Shown here: piece by piece, positions 45,633-56,542 of the stretch
Position numbering within the stretch: the first letter of the stretch is position 1
How the letters are laid out: each line of letters starts with the position of its first letter
From: Gnetum montanum
Lineage: Eukaryota > Streptophyta > Gnetopsida > Gnetales > Gnetaceae
Length of the DNA: 64,000 nt
Direction of reading: 5' to 3'
Assembly (NCBI GenBank): GCA_015680685.1
Contig: MNCI01034224.1
Span: 800,244-864,243 of the forward strand
Program-made: the position numbers and the translations under genes
Notes under the pieces: generated by a model
What the model was told of the DNA's origin: nothing
The model's database searches: none
What the model saw: only the letters and a program-made list of their open reading frames with translations

Positions 45633-48540
45633 TGTTGTATTTTTTTTGTTTCAGAGCCTGTTTGACTTGTGCCAGGGCATCGAAGAGATCTTGCCCACGA
45701 TTGGGTTGCTTGTCACCCTTTTCCTCTTCCATTCGTCCTAAGAGGCGAATTTCACGGGGAGAAGTGACATTTGGCCAAGGGTTACGTTTCCTTTGGCCTG
45801 GGGGAGATAGTTGCGTTCGTGTGACCTCTTTGTTTTTAGCAAGTGGGGCCAAGGGTACAGAAGCAAGGGGTTGAGGTTTGGGTAACCCCAGCATAAGAGG
45901 GCCCTTGGCCAAATTGACAATAACAGTAAGAGGGTTTGACTTAGAAGATTGCCCTTGCACAGGAGGGGCGGTTGATAGTTTTGGCACCCTGATAACTAAG
46001 GGTGCCCTAGGTGTAGGCGCGGGGGGGGGGGGGGGGGGCACGTCTTTAATGACAGGGGGCTGGTGGGAAGTATTCTGACACAGAGTTCGGAGGATGAAAG
46101 GCTACCTTGGAGCGCTACTCATCGACGCTGGTAGACCTGTTGTTTGAGATCAGTGAGGATGCATTCGCAACATGAAAGGCCGTTTCGGCTGCGTCTAATT
46201 ATCGCCTTCTGCCCCTACCATGTTGATTGTGTAACCTGCGTTGTTTGCATTCAACGGGTCTTGGTACACATGCATGGCCTGGTTTTCTAGATGTGTCGAG
46301 CTACTGCTATCTAAGATCAAGTCACCTTGATCTATCAGACATTGAATGTCATCCTTCAACGCCTAGCAGTAGTCTGTGTCATGGCCACCCAATTGGTGGT
46401 AGTCGCAAAATCGGTCCAGCTTAAAGTTCTTGGGAACGGGTGGTTCATTAGGTTGGGCTAAGGAGGGATTCTTGAGTAGCTCACAATGGCACTTGTGACG
46501 TTTCAGAGCCTCCTCTGACACTGCCTTGTGTCAGATGTGACTAGTTCCCAATAATTGCTTCAGAAGTTCTTAAGGCTTCACAGGTAGTGTTGCATAATTT
46601 AAGCGATCTTTATGCTCAAATTTCGGTCTTGGTTGTGGAGGTGCTTCGGGGGCAGAAGGAGCTTCTTGATTGGTGCCATTTGAGCTAGTTGTCGGCTCAA
46701 CTGGCTTCGCAATTGTTTTCTTGTTATTGTTGTTTTTCTTCTTAGCCCCTTCAGCAACCACCGCCACTGTCGTTGTTGTGGCTTTGCCTTTATCCTTACC
46801 CTTGCTATGGGCATTCTTGTAGACCACGTACGCTAGATCTTTACTAGCCTCCGCCGCATCTTGGATGCTCTTAGTCTAAGCAAAGGCTTGGCTGAGGGAA
46901 CGGCGAGTGAGGTAATACAGCTTAGACTTGATAAAGTCGTTGATTGCTCCCTTGAAGATTGCCAATAGATGGGCCTCCGCGATGGGTTCGCAGATTTCAT
47001 TCAAGGTGGCGCTCCATCGCTGTATGAACTTTTGGACCGACTCAAGTGGGTCTTATTTAACTCCCATAAGCTAGTCCAGCGTGACTTCTGGCTTCAGGTC
47101 GTATTTAAAGCGAGTCACAAGCTAGGTTAACAGCTCTTCCAAAGTTGAAATGGAAGCGCGTGGAAATGCTCGATACCAATCTAAAACTCTACCTGTTAAG
47201 GACATAGCAAAGACATGGATTATAGTATGCGACCATTGTTGCAACAATAAGGACTTTGACCTAAAAGTGACGAGGTGGGCATTGGGATCACCTTCCCCAT
47301 TGTATTTTGTGAAATGAGGAAGGGGCATCCCAAGTGGCAACGACAAGATAGGGACTTTCGGACTAATAGGATCATCATGGTAGAAATCCATGACTTGTAC
47401 CACGTCAGAACCAACAGCCTTGAGGCGCTTGACCTCCTCTGTAAGGGTTTGAATGAGCTGGAAGGCTTGATCCAGACCTGTAGACGACGAGATTGTCTAT
47501 GGAATGGCTAGTGGAGCCACACCGGTTGGTGGAATGGAGGCAGCGGCTTGGCCGATAGTTGGTGCTATCGGAATGACCCTTGCCGATGGTGCCGCTTGTG
47601 GCATCCACCATCTGGTATTTGGTGCAAATGGGGCAACCACCGTCGGCTGCACCATTGGGTGTGTTGTTTGTGTAACTGGGGGCATGTGCAACGATCTTGT
47701 AGCTAGATTTAACGCTTGTGGAACTTGGATTTGATGATGGAGATGATGGGACATCTGCGCAGGATGTGCAACGAGAGGCATGTTGGGAGTCCACCATGCT
47801 GTGGTGGCTGTCCCAGTTGTGTGGGTCGGGAGCAAGGTTGGTATAGTAGGTAATTGCAATGTAGGTGTTGCGTGCACGTGTGGCGATGTAGGCGTTGTCA
47901 CACGATGAGGTGGATTAGGTAAATACGCCTGCTAAGGAATGATCTGTGATGGACCATTGCCCGGGAAAATGGTTGGGGAGAGAAAATGTAAACGCAGAGA
48001 ATGCGGGACTCGATTCGTGTTAGACAGTGTCAAAGGCATGGTGACCATGAACAATGGGTTTATGCGAGACATTGTGGAAGGAGGTGCCATGGTGAAATCA
48101 GCATGAATGCCTCCTTCAGAGTGAGATTCTAGATCGTCTTGTCCATCATGAAGCATTTCATCACGGAACAAGGCATCTAGCTGTTCTAGCGATGTCTTTG
48201 CCATCAGCATTTGATCTAAGATCCACCTTTGTTGCTCTATCAGGGGTATGAAAGTGCTAGGCGTAGGAATGAGCTCCTTCCCGTTGTAGTACATGAACTC
48301 GTATCCTCATTTTTCCTCAACTTCTTGTGGATACAAGGGTAGGTTTGCTGCTATTTTAGCGCAGAGGAAATTGTAGCTTTCCCTGCGCTGAGCCTGTTCC
48401 TCAGGCTCCTTGTTTTGTAGTCTAAGGAAGTGGCGTGGTCGCACCGGACTAAGTGGTTGCTCGACCATAGGAAGCGTGACCTGCATGGTCCAAGGGTTCT
48501 CAAGGCTAGCAGTGTCAACGACAGTAGTTGATGTAGTCAT
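45619..48540 (-). pseudogene. T1 gag polyprotein
   Basis: One frame is followed from an ATG at 48540 (MTTSTTVVDTAS) to 45619, broken by several stops but no frameshift. Around 47403-47122 is the retrotransposon gag core (PLPHFTKYNGEGDPNAHL, SLTGRVLDWYRAF, SISTLEELLT). The stretch before it is rich in Pro, Thr and His. After it, lysine-rich and proline-rich segments follow (46827-46570, and 46041-45619 starting with a polyproline run encoded by an 18-base G/C tract at 46021-46038). No zinc knuckle was recognised. Confidence 0.8.
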
Positions 48541-48774
48541 TCTCTATGCGATTAGTAAATCATGACTATGAAGATAAAGGTCAGAAAGACAAAGGTAAAT
48601 CAATATACTAATCGGGGCTTTCTATCTTGTAGGATTCCAGAGGAATCGTCGGAGTGACTGATCTATACTGCAAAATCCCATAAACAACCTCAGAGGTATT
48701 AGGTTTACACTAATTGACAATGGGTACAGACAGCTTACAAGACTACCTGTAAAATATGGATCAGATATGAAAGC

Positions 48775-48790
48775 CCTCCTTCTAGCACCA
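48775..48790 (-). other. T1 primer-binding site candidate
   Basis: Six bases after the LTR end, the minus strand reads TGGTGCTAGAAGGAGG. It starts with the TGG expected opposite a tRNA CCA end, but I cannot assign the tRNA. It differs from the tRNA-Asp-type site of N1, A and B. Confidence 0.5.
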
Positions 48791-48796
48791 GAAAAC

Positions 48797-50114
48797 TGTA
48801 ACGATAGAAAACGTCGATCGCTGGAAATACCAAATGAAAATCCATGTACATAGTTTTAACCTCGGATCCGTGTGAGGGTCGTGCTGGAGAAAGACGAATC
48901 CAGGTGCCCTGAACAGTCTTGTCGATCAGACAAGGACATACTTAACCAGTAAATTTTTTTTGTAATAATTTTATGGTGAAATGAAGATCTTTTATAAGGC
49001 AATGCAATATTGTTAATTCTGGAAATAATTGAAAAAACGATGTAAACAATTTAGATGTGATTGCCAGATCTATATAAATAAGATGCGAGGAATGAGATTT
49101 GTAGGGAATACGATTACCAAATCTGGGATTCAATTTATGAACACAATATGTTTGATACAATGATTATAGGTGGGCTTCGGTTTGGAAGAAGCACATGCCA
49201 GCAGCAAGAAAGTTATCTAAAGATGAAACAAACGAGGGGTCAATCTACCTTGTTCTAGCCAATCTGGGCACAAGGAAGTTGGACCCCGAGGGGAATATCA
49301 GATAGCCGATTGTTTCTGATCCAGAGCTCTCACCAATCACCTCCGATGTTCTCACGATCGCTGATCCTCTTTTTCTTTTTGCTCTCTTACCAATCTTGAA
49401 AAGAGAAAAGTTTTGCTAGCCCCTTGGTCTTCATCAACTGGAGCATTTATAAGGTTAAGATTAGGAGAAAAACGCGGTTTAGGTGACGCATGTCTTGAAC
49501 CTGCAAAATGCCATTGATTTGATGTGGTAGTTGCTGAAGCTTACGACGCCACACTGCCTTACACTTTAAAGCATAATGCGTCGTAAACTGGGAGTTTGGT
49601 GATAGGCTACTTCTTGATTACGCAACGACACGCTGGAGAGCATATCGCGTCGTACAGACTGCTGCTACTTATATTAAGCCACTGTTTTCCATGCTTAAAT
49701 TACGCTGCACTGTGCTAGATTATGCTTCGCAGCATAATCTGGCGTAAAACAACGCACCTGTAAAGAAAGACGAAGTGTTTTGTTGAAGCCTTGAACTTTT
49801 GTCATCCCTGATGTTTGCGGCGTACTGTTGTCTGACATTATGCTACATAATGCGATGTTACGCTATGTTGTGTAATGCAACATAATTTGCCAAAAAGTTA
49901 AAGTTTTCAAAACAGAGAACTTTGCAAAGTTGGAGGTTTTTGCCGCTATGCATCCATCATTTTGCTCCGTCTTCTGAAATTTGCTTGTACTGTACCGTGC
50001 AACGTGTCGAGACAAACCCTTAACTGAAAAAGAATTTGTTGCGCTACGCCTTGTTGCGACCCTTTGTTTGAATCACCGATTTTTTGCTGTACGACTAAGA
50101 TAGCGAAATCTTCA
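48797..50114 (-). repeat. T1 5' LTR
   Basis: 1318 bp, TGTAACG...ATCTTCA. It matches 36371-37691 over the whole length with few differences, so T1 is younger than the elements around it. TATAAATGC is at about 49444-49452. Confidence 0.9.
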
Positions 50115-50116
50115 TG

Positions 50117-50445
50117 ATTTTTTGTTGTACGGCCTCAGGAGTGAACTCTGCAATTGATTCAAAGTTCAATTCCACAATCACCGCAGTGAATGTGGACTTT
50201 TCATGGATAGCCTGAACGTAATCTTGGGGCAACGTGAGCTATTGTCCCTATTCAAGCACTGCAGCAACTCCTCCTTCTACCTACCCAGACCGTTCGGTAG
50301 GAGGTTCTTCTTGATGAATGCTGAATGATTGTTCCTCCTATTCTGCATGTTGTCCGGTAGGACCTTGTCTTCCACCTCTCCGAGATCATTTGCTTCCACC
50401 CTAGGCAGGACCTTCCTATTGTCCACGTTTCAGGGCCATCTGCAA
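50117..50445 (-). pseudogene. Element B second gene, 5' part
   Basis: Continuation of 33905-36370 on the far side of T1. It matches element A from GPKTW (here GPETWTIGRS) onward. The codon aligned with the ATG of element A is ATT here (50443-50445), so either the start was lost or translation normally begins elsewhere. Confidence 0.65.
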
Positions 50446-50911
50446 TCACACGGGACCAAGCGTTAGTAAGGTTGTTTTTAAAGTTAGGTTATACCTTGCT
50501 GCTTGCCTTAATTAATGATCTTATGTTATCACGTGTGATCTTGCCCAAAAACTGTAATAATGAGTCCTATGACTTAGGTGGTTTCCCATTTTAGTTTCCC
50601 GGTATACCTAGGAATTAAATGATTTTGAGGCACAATTATTCCAAGTGTTATAGTTTAATTATCCTAAATGATGTCCTTTGGGTGATGATAAATTCCAAAA
50701 AAGTTAGGCACTTTTCGGCAGATGTCCCTCCCCCACAACTAAGCTAAACACTCCGGGTTCAAGCAGGTCCAGACGAAATTAAAATCGGAGTACTAGCGAG
50801 CGAGATATAGTTAGAAAAACAAGGGTCGCTCAATCGCAAGTCGTAGAGAAAAAAAATTCAAAAACTCCCTCGTGTAAATGGCAAAAATGATGCTAAGTGT
50901 TGCGGAGTGGT

Positions 50912-50962
50912 CACCTATTTATAGGTTGCGGCGACGAGATATCACGTCCTTAGTGATATGAG
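50912..50962 (-). promoter_or_regulatory. Internal promoter-like segment of element B
   Basis: On the minus strand, two GATATC/GATATN units (about 50953-50958 and 50938-50943) are followed by ACCTATAAATAGGT (about 50913-50926). It is the counterpart of 22462-22556 in element A, in the same place relative to the second gene. Confidence 0.5.
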
Positions 50963-50969
50963 GCACAAC

Positions 50970-52190
50970 AAAAATACCGAATTTTTTTAAAAGGATTATG
51001 TTGAAATCAACATTGTAAATTGAGGACATTGGGCTATTATGAAGGAGTTCTAAGGTAATTCCATTAATTCGAAAGGCACAATTAATAATGATGATGGTGT
51101 GAATTTCATTAATAAAACCTTGGGTGGTAGGAAAAAGGTTATGTAATGGTACGTAGGAACATTATTATTCAAAGGGATAGTAGTAGGGAAAGAAAATTGT
51201 AAAAATTATACTGAGGCTAAGAAATGGTGTGTTAGCTATGTCACAAGTGAAGATTACAAAAGATTACACAAGTNGGTGAGATGAGATGAAGTATAGAAGG
51301 GATCGTAGAGATTGGGACATGAGGTAACTGACCCAGGGCACAGTGAATCCTACATGTAAAGCATGATTAAGGTGTCATTAACCCATCGTTCCAAGATCAA
51401 GACAAAGTCCATTCCTCTAATCAGTGAGATCGCATTGTTTCATCTCATGATGAGCAACTATGAGAGTACCATAACAACAAGGCGTACAATCACTTGATGT
51501 TTTATTCAAGGGATGAGTGATTTTTGTTTTGTGGCACTTCCTTTTTCTTTTTCTTTTCTTCTCCTTTTTTTTTTGAATACTGAATCCAGAGAAGCCGCCA
51601 ACCTTCAGGCATGGGTGCATGTCTTTCCAGTGGGACCCCCTAGAACAACTTGGGATTTTTGAGTGCCCTTTTGATTACTCTTACTCCCATTTTTCATTAG
51701 ATCTACAAGGATCTTAGCACAACCAAGTTGCATGATAACTCCCACAGACATCACCAAAGAGAATCCACAAGTTCCCTTGATGTCACACCCTAATCATTCT
51801 CTCTTAATCCATCCCTCTTCATTCCAGGTACAATGAACACAAAATTAATTTTAAGTTTTTAGAATGTCAAGAATATCACTGTACCCTCGAACAAAACCTC
51901 TTATTTGTAGAGTGGATGAGTGGGTGTAATGGGCTCACTGTCCAAATAATTGATCACTCAAGACTCCACAACATGGAACACACCTCAACCAACGATCTAC
52001 GAGTGTTTTATTCGTAGATAAGATTACTTACAAAAAACGTAAAAAGACAAAAAGATAAAACAAGAAGTTAAAAAATGAAAAACTAGAAAACAAAAATTTG
52101 TAAAATTAAAGAAAATGAAAAGTGGTTATTAATCCTTCTTGTTATTAGAATGGGGGATATCCCTCATAGCTAAATGGTTGATGATGGCAA
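50970..52190. other. Element B internal spacer
   Basis: Matches element A at about 22570-23928, except that about 180 bp of A (roughly 22885-23065) are absent at a single unknown base, position 51275. No gene is assigned. Confidence 0.6.
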
Positions 52191-52193
52191 GGA

Positions 52194-53160
52194 TTAATAA
52201 TTGACGACGAAGATCCTTGCATGTTGGAAGTATTCTGGCTTGGTCATATTTACCCCTTCACACACTTGATTATAATAAGCATAGTGGGGCAATTTGTGCA
52301 ATATAGTTCTTGGATAACGAGTTGACCCACTATGATGTTGGTGACCGTTAGATGGTATGCAAGGATTCGATTGTCGCTCTCCATTCATGCATTCATTGGG
52401 CCGTATTGTTGTTGGAGTGTGAGTTGGTGGCCCTGATGAAATTACATGAGGCGTTGGGTTCGAAGGTAAGGGTGCACCACAGTGTGGAACTTGTGCTGAG
52501 TTGGAAGATGCAGTGGCCTCAGAATTGTGTTGTCTCTTCTTACGGCCATGTTTAAAGAAGAGATGCTTTTGATGTTGAGGAGGCCTCTCACTGCTGTTGG
52601 AAGTAGTAGCACAAGTACTGTTCGTGGGTTGTTGCTGTGGCGTAGACACTTTAGGAATAGTTGGTGGTGATGTGGAAGGAGGGAAAGGATGAGAATGTTG
52701 AAAATTAGAAGTGTAAGGTGCACAAGGTGGTGGTTGTGTTGAAGGCATGGGCTGATAGAATTATGGAGAATAGTAATGTGGTGCGATAGCACATGGTGGC
52801 CCAGTTGGAGAAACAGGATGTTGAACTTGATAAGCGTTTGGATTCGGATAATATGAAAGGTGTCTCCAATGTAGGGATGGTTTCCCCCACGACTGGGATT
52901 ATTGCCGCTGTGATCAAACACAGTATCTCTGTACAAATTCTGGGTGTAACGTATTTCCCCAATGCTCATGTAAATGTAATAAGATTGGGCATTGGCCTTT
53001 GAGGTGATCGTACAAGCATATGTTGCATTCATATGTATGATCGGCAATTGAGCTTTTATTTTCCTTATCCCTTCTTTCCGACTCTCTAGTGTTTTGTCCT
53101 GCCTCTTGGGTTGTCAAAACTCTATCTCCAACGAACTTCCTCACTAGGTGTGGCATTATT
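52194..53160 (-). pseudogene. Element B gag remnant lacking the gag core
   Basis: The proline-rich tail (52748-52194) and the zinc knuckle CNICLYDHLKGQC (within 53156-52914) match element A. The region that in A encodes the gag core (24927-25861) is gone. The junction at 53125-53131 (TCTCCAA) is present at both ends of the missing segment in A, which indicates deletion between short direct repeats. Confidence 0.8.
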
Positions 53161-53304
53161 ATCGTCTTGTAGGAGAGGCATGGTTGTGAAATTTGTGTGT
53201 GAATTTATATGTGACTTTTAATAATTATTTCTTTCTAAAAGATATATCATTAAGTCCTTTACAACGACCTTGTATGATATAACTAATCTAGATAACTAGC
53301 ACCG

Positions 53305-53322
53305 TCCCCGACAATGGCGCCA
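53305..53322 (-). other. Element B primer-binding site, tRNA-Asp type
   Basis: The minus strand reads TGGCGCCATTGTCGGGGA one base after the LTR. It matches the tRNA-Asp site at 16 of 18 positions. Confidence 0.85.
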
Positions 53323-53323
53323 A

Positions 53324-54075
53324 TGATGAGTGGCGAGATACCCCTACACTCAACCATACGAATATGAGTGTTACACGCATGATCCGGTTGAACTCTGCAA
53401 AAGGACTAGTTGTGATCTAAATAGTTAACCTTAGGTCGCAGTTCGTTGTCTTCCCACCTGGACTACTATTGGACTACTATTAGCTTTGTCACATATGGTT
53501 TAGTCCAGAGTAAGGTGTATAATGTATTTTTAACCTAATGCTACTCCTGAAGGCAATGGAAAATAAGATTAACTAAACTAGGAGGAAAAGGGTAAGAGAA
53601 TCTAATCTAGCCTAAGTGCAATAACCAACCGTTCCTTGATTATCCGTACACACCTTGGACTTCATGCACAACTACCACTAGGATTACCAAGCGCACATCT
53701 TAAGTACGCTACTGGGTTACCAAGTAGTTACACTTAAGTGTTTGTAATCAAGTCATACTTAAGGGTGAGAAGATATTAACTAGGAAAGCAATAAACAATA
53801 ATTAAATAATTAATTAAACTAAGTGAATGCTGCAATGATGAAGTAATCTCAATCTTTATTGCCCATCATGTACATGTCTAAGTACATCACACTCAAATAA
53901 GGATGTTGTACAATTACATTCACCACACTGCGGGCATACACTGGAAAATATTCTATCTCTGAAGGGATAAAACTACCAGACTAAATCTAGGTTGCGAAAC
54001 AAGGGAGAGCCGCCTCTTATTTATAGAATTGGCGACAAGCTGCAATATCACGATCGCCCAAAACGTGACTCATCA
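53324..54075 (-). repeat. Element B 5' LTR
   Basis: 752 bp, partner of 32931-33742. It has lost part of the palindrome array (one AATATC-type unit remains near 54043-54050). It is followed by the target duplication GTTGG. Confidence 0.9.
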
Positions 54076-54080
54076 GTTGG

Positions 54081-56542
54081 TAAGACTTATTCTCTCTTAA
54101 TAAAACAAAAAACAAAACTTTTCTACAAGGTTGCCTATCCTAATGTAAGTTTGTCTTCTCCATTGTTGTAGACATTTGAAAAAAAATAACATTCAATGAA
54201 GATAAGATAGCAACTATAAACTATACTAGTTTACCTATATAATTATAATATATATCTATTATTTCAGCAAGAGAATCTTTTATGTTTTCCAAATTAATAA
54301 AATCTCAAATTAGTTCACCAAGACTAAAAATCAAAACTAATATATTGTTCTCATAAAAAAGTCCATCTCTTCACCTAGCTTTATGACAAAAATTATTTAT
54401 TTATAGAGATGAAGTTGAGGTAACAAAGTAGTTGGCCTCTCTGCAAAACTCTGAACCAAAATTCCAAACATATTTATACATATATTCTGCTGCTGAGATC
54501 ATGAGAACCCATACAACTATACACAACTTCTATATTTTCTCTCGTAGAAACTCCGCCCCACACACAATAACATGGACAAATCTTAAACTGTCTCAAAATA
54601 TGCGATTTAAAATTTATTCCAATGCATTCATGACACAGCATTGGGGCCTACCGCAAGAGTTAAAACAGACTACCATGTGCTTATCAAATATTTGTAACCA
54701 CAAGCATTCTCAGAGCCTTTACAGAATTTCAAATCCTTCGATCATCTGAAAAATATGACCTATGCATTGCAAGGCCACTGCCTTTATTACTAGATCTGTC
54801 ACAGGTAAGGAAAGATGAAATTAACATATTGACGGTAAACTTATTTAAAGGAGCAGGCCTTGTTATTGAATTAATCTCATGCACTCTGAAGAAGATGAAA
54901 AATTCACTATTACATTCAGTATTTCAACCCACAAGGTTGTAGCTCAACGGGAATGCACTGCCTTCCATAACAGGCTAATGCCAATTATAGTTAGCATTTG
55001 CTAAGTTTCTAGAAAAAAAATTAGGGCTAAGAGTAAACCGAATAAACGTCAGCAAAATGAATATAGAATAAACTTCAACAAAATTAGTATGGTTCACCTT
55101 AACTTGTTCTATGGAATGTGTAACACTCTGAGATTCTTGAAACACATCAAGCATACGGTGCCTCTAAATGGTAGAAGAGGCACCATTGCCAATTAGGAAA
55201 GAAAACACTCAAATATGTTTTTTGAAAAGAAAAAAAAAACCGAAAGCACTCAAATATGTTTTAAAAAAGAAAATGAACAAGGGAGAATGATATCTGCTAA
55301 ATATTTTTTTCTTGAAACATTTTGCTTCTGGAGAGGGAAGAATGGTATCTAATAAACAGTTTTCTGAAAACATCTTTCTTCTTAAAAGATGCAGAAGAGC
55401 TTCATTTTTTTTGTTTGTTGAGTTTCATGTGTATGGGTTAAAGGAAAGTTACTGCGTCCATGGAAATAAAATAATGATAAGAAAATAAAGAAAAAGGAAT
55501 GACAGAACAATAGTTTCAGGATGTAATACAAGCAGCACATGAGCAAAATATAGATTTTATTAAGCCAAATATTTTTTAAAAGCTATAAACAGTACCAATG
55601 AAAGCAATAAAAACCTTTCGAGAGCAGTTCGAACACGTTATTTCTGAAAATAAGTAACAGCAGGACCATCAAAGGAAGAGTCAATGCTCGGCCTGCTAAG
55701 CACGGTTTCAAGAGCTCCAGTAGAAACACATTAAAAAATGAATTCATGGATTAGGGCATCAAGCGTTCATTTCTTCATTCAAACAAAACAACAAAAACAA
55801 AACAAAGTTCTTCCCTGAAAACAAGAGAAAAAAGAAACTCTTTTTTAGATACAGTGCAATTGAACAATGTTATATCAGAGAGATGTCACCTGCTACTGAC
55901 TTGCCACAAGTGGATTCTAGAAACAGAAAGTTACTCTGAGATCTGAAAATACTCTGTCAGCTAATCACTGAAACTGAGTTTGTCCAGGCAAAAAGCAGTA
56001 AACTGCATCTACTTAACAATGTCAAAAACAAGAATGAACATTTGCTAGACCTTCTTTCAGAAATCATTTCCTTTCAAGGTTTTAACCAATACAACTTACT
56101 TAAAGATAAGTTCCAGCAAAGTTTACCAAAAAGATGTCTATCTGAACATGTCGCCTCAAGTTCCAAATTCAGTCATGAGATTAGCACTGTTTTATTTATT
56201 AAGAAAATAAAATATATGTTGTTTGGACTTGTGTGCAACTTACATTTAACTTTAAGGGAATTCCAAATGCTATTATAATCAAACTGTTCATATTCATTTC
56301 CATTCAACTCAATTATTGCACAGCTGATTCCGAGCTTCAGAACCACATCCTGCTGTTATAACCAAAATAAAAATAAGTTTCCTATTTTTCCTAGAGTTCA
56401 TTCACAACTTTAACAGCATTTCTGTTAAAATACAGCATTCAGCAAGAATTGTCATTTCAATGCCAAAAAGCCTAAGGAAATAACAACTAACCAATAACCT
56501 AATTTTGGTTAAAATTTTATTCAGGTGTCCAGTGCCAACCTC
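54081..56542. other. Intergenic DNA downstream of the cysteine desulfhydrase gene
   Basis: No gene is supported; plus-strand frames such as 54432-54749 lack any family resemblance. The block 54235-54450 resembles 31660-31860. A tRNA-like phrase (GTTGTAGCTCAACGGGAATG) lies at about 54938-54957, possibly the box A of an old SINE, but no tRNA fold follows. The segment next to the gene probably includes its 3' untranslated region. Confidence 0.5.

Larger units (their letters stand above)
36371..50114 (-). mobile_element. T1: Tat/Ogre-like Gypsy retrotransposon nested in element B
   Basis: This 13.7-kb element reads on the minus strand, with LTRs 36371-37691 and 48797-50114. Internal order is primer site, gag, protease, a 2-kb non-coding interval, reverse transcriptase, RNase H, a second archaeal-type RNase H, integrase and a 1.6-kb 3' spacer. 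Dual RNase H and a long gap between protease and reverse transcriptase are the hallmarks of the Tat/Ogre lineage. Element B sequence resumes at about 50125. Compared with element A, about 17 bp of target are missing at the junction and no clear target duplication is left. Confidence 0.9.
32931..54075 (-). mobile_element. B: second copy of the element A family, interrupted by T1
   Basis: LTRs are 32931-33742 and 53324-54075. The target duplication GTTGG is perfect on both sides (32926-32930 and 54076-54080). The layout is that of A: primer site, gag region, spacer, internal promoter-like segment, second gene and polypurine tract. The second gene is split by T1 (36371-50114). Relative to A, the gag core is deleted (A 24927-25861 missing) and a shorter piece is missing next to a single N at 51275. 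Without T1 the element would be about 7.4 kb. Confidence 0.9.

Noticed and set aside
45596-46078. Plus-strand frames over the G-rich tract
   Set aside because: Shadows of T1 gag. The polyglycine reading is just the complement of the polyproline codons.
54432-54749. 105-codon plus-strand frame
   Set aside because: No recognisable family, no codon pattern or neighbouring signals to support a gene.
54930-55000. tRNA-like phrase GTAGCTCAACGGG
   Set aside because: Resembles a tRNA A box, but no D-arm partner, anticodon arm or T-arm can be folded behind it. Not a tRNA gene.
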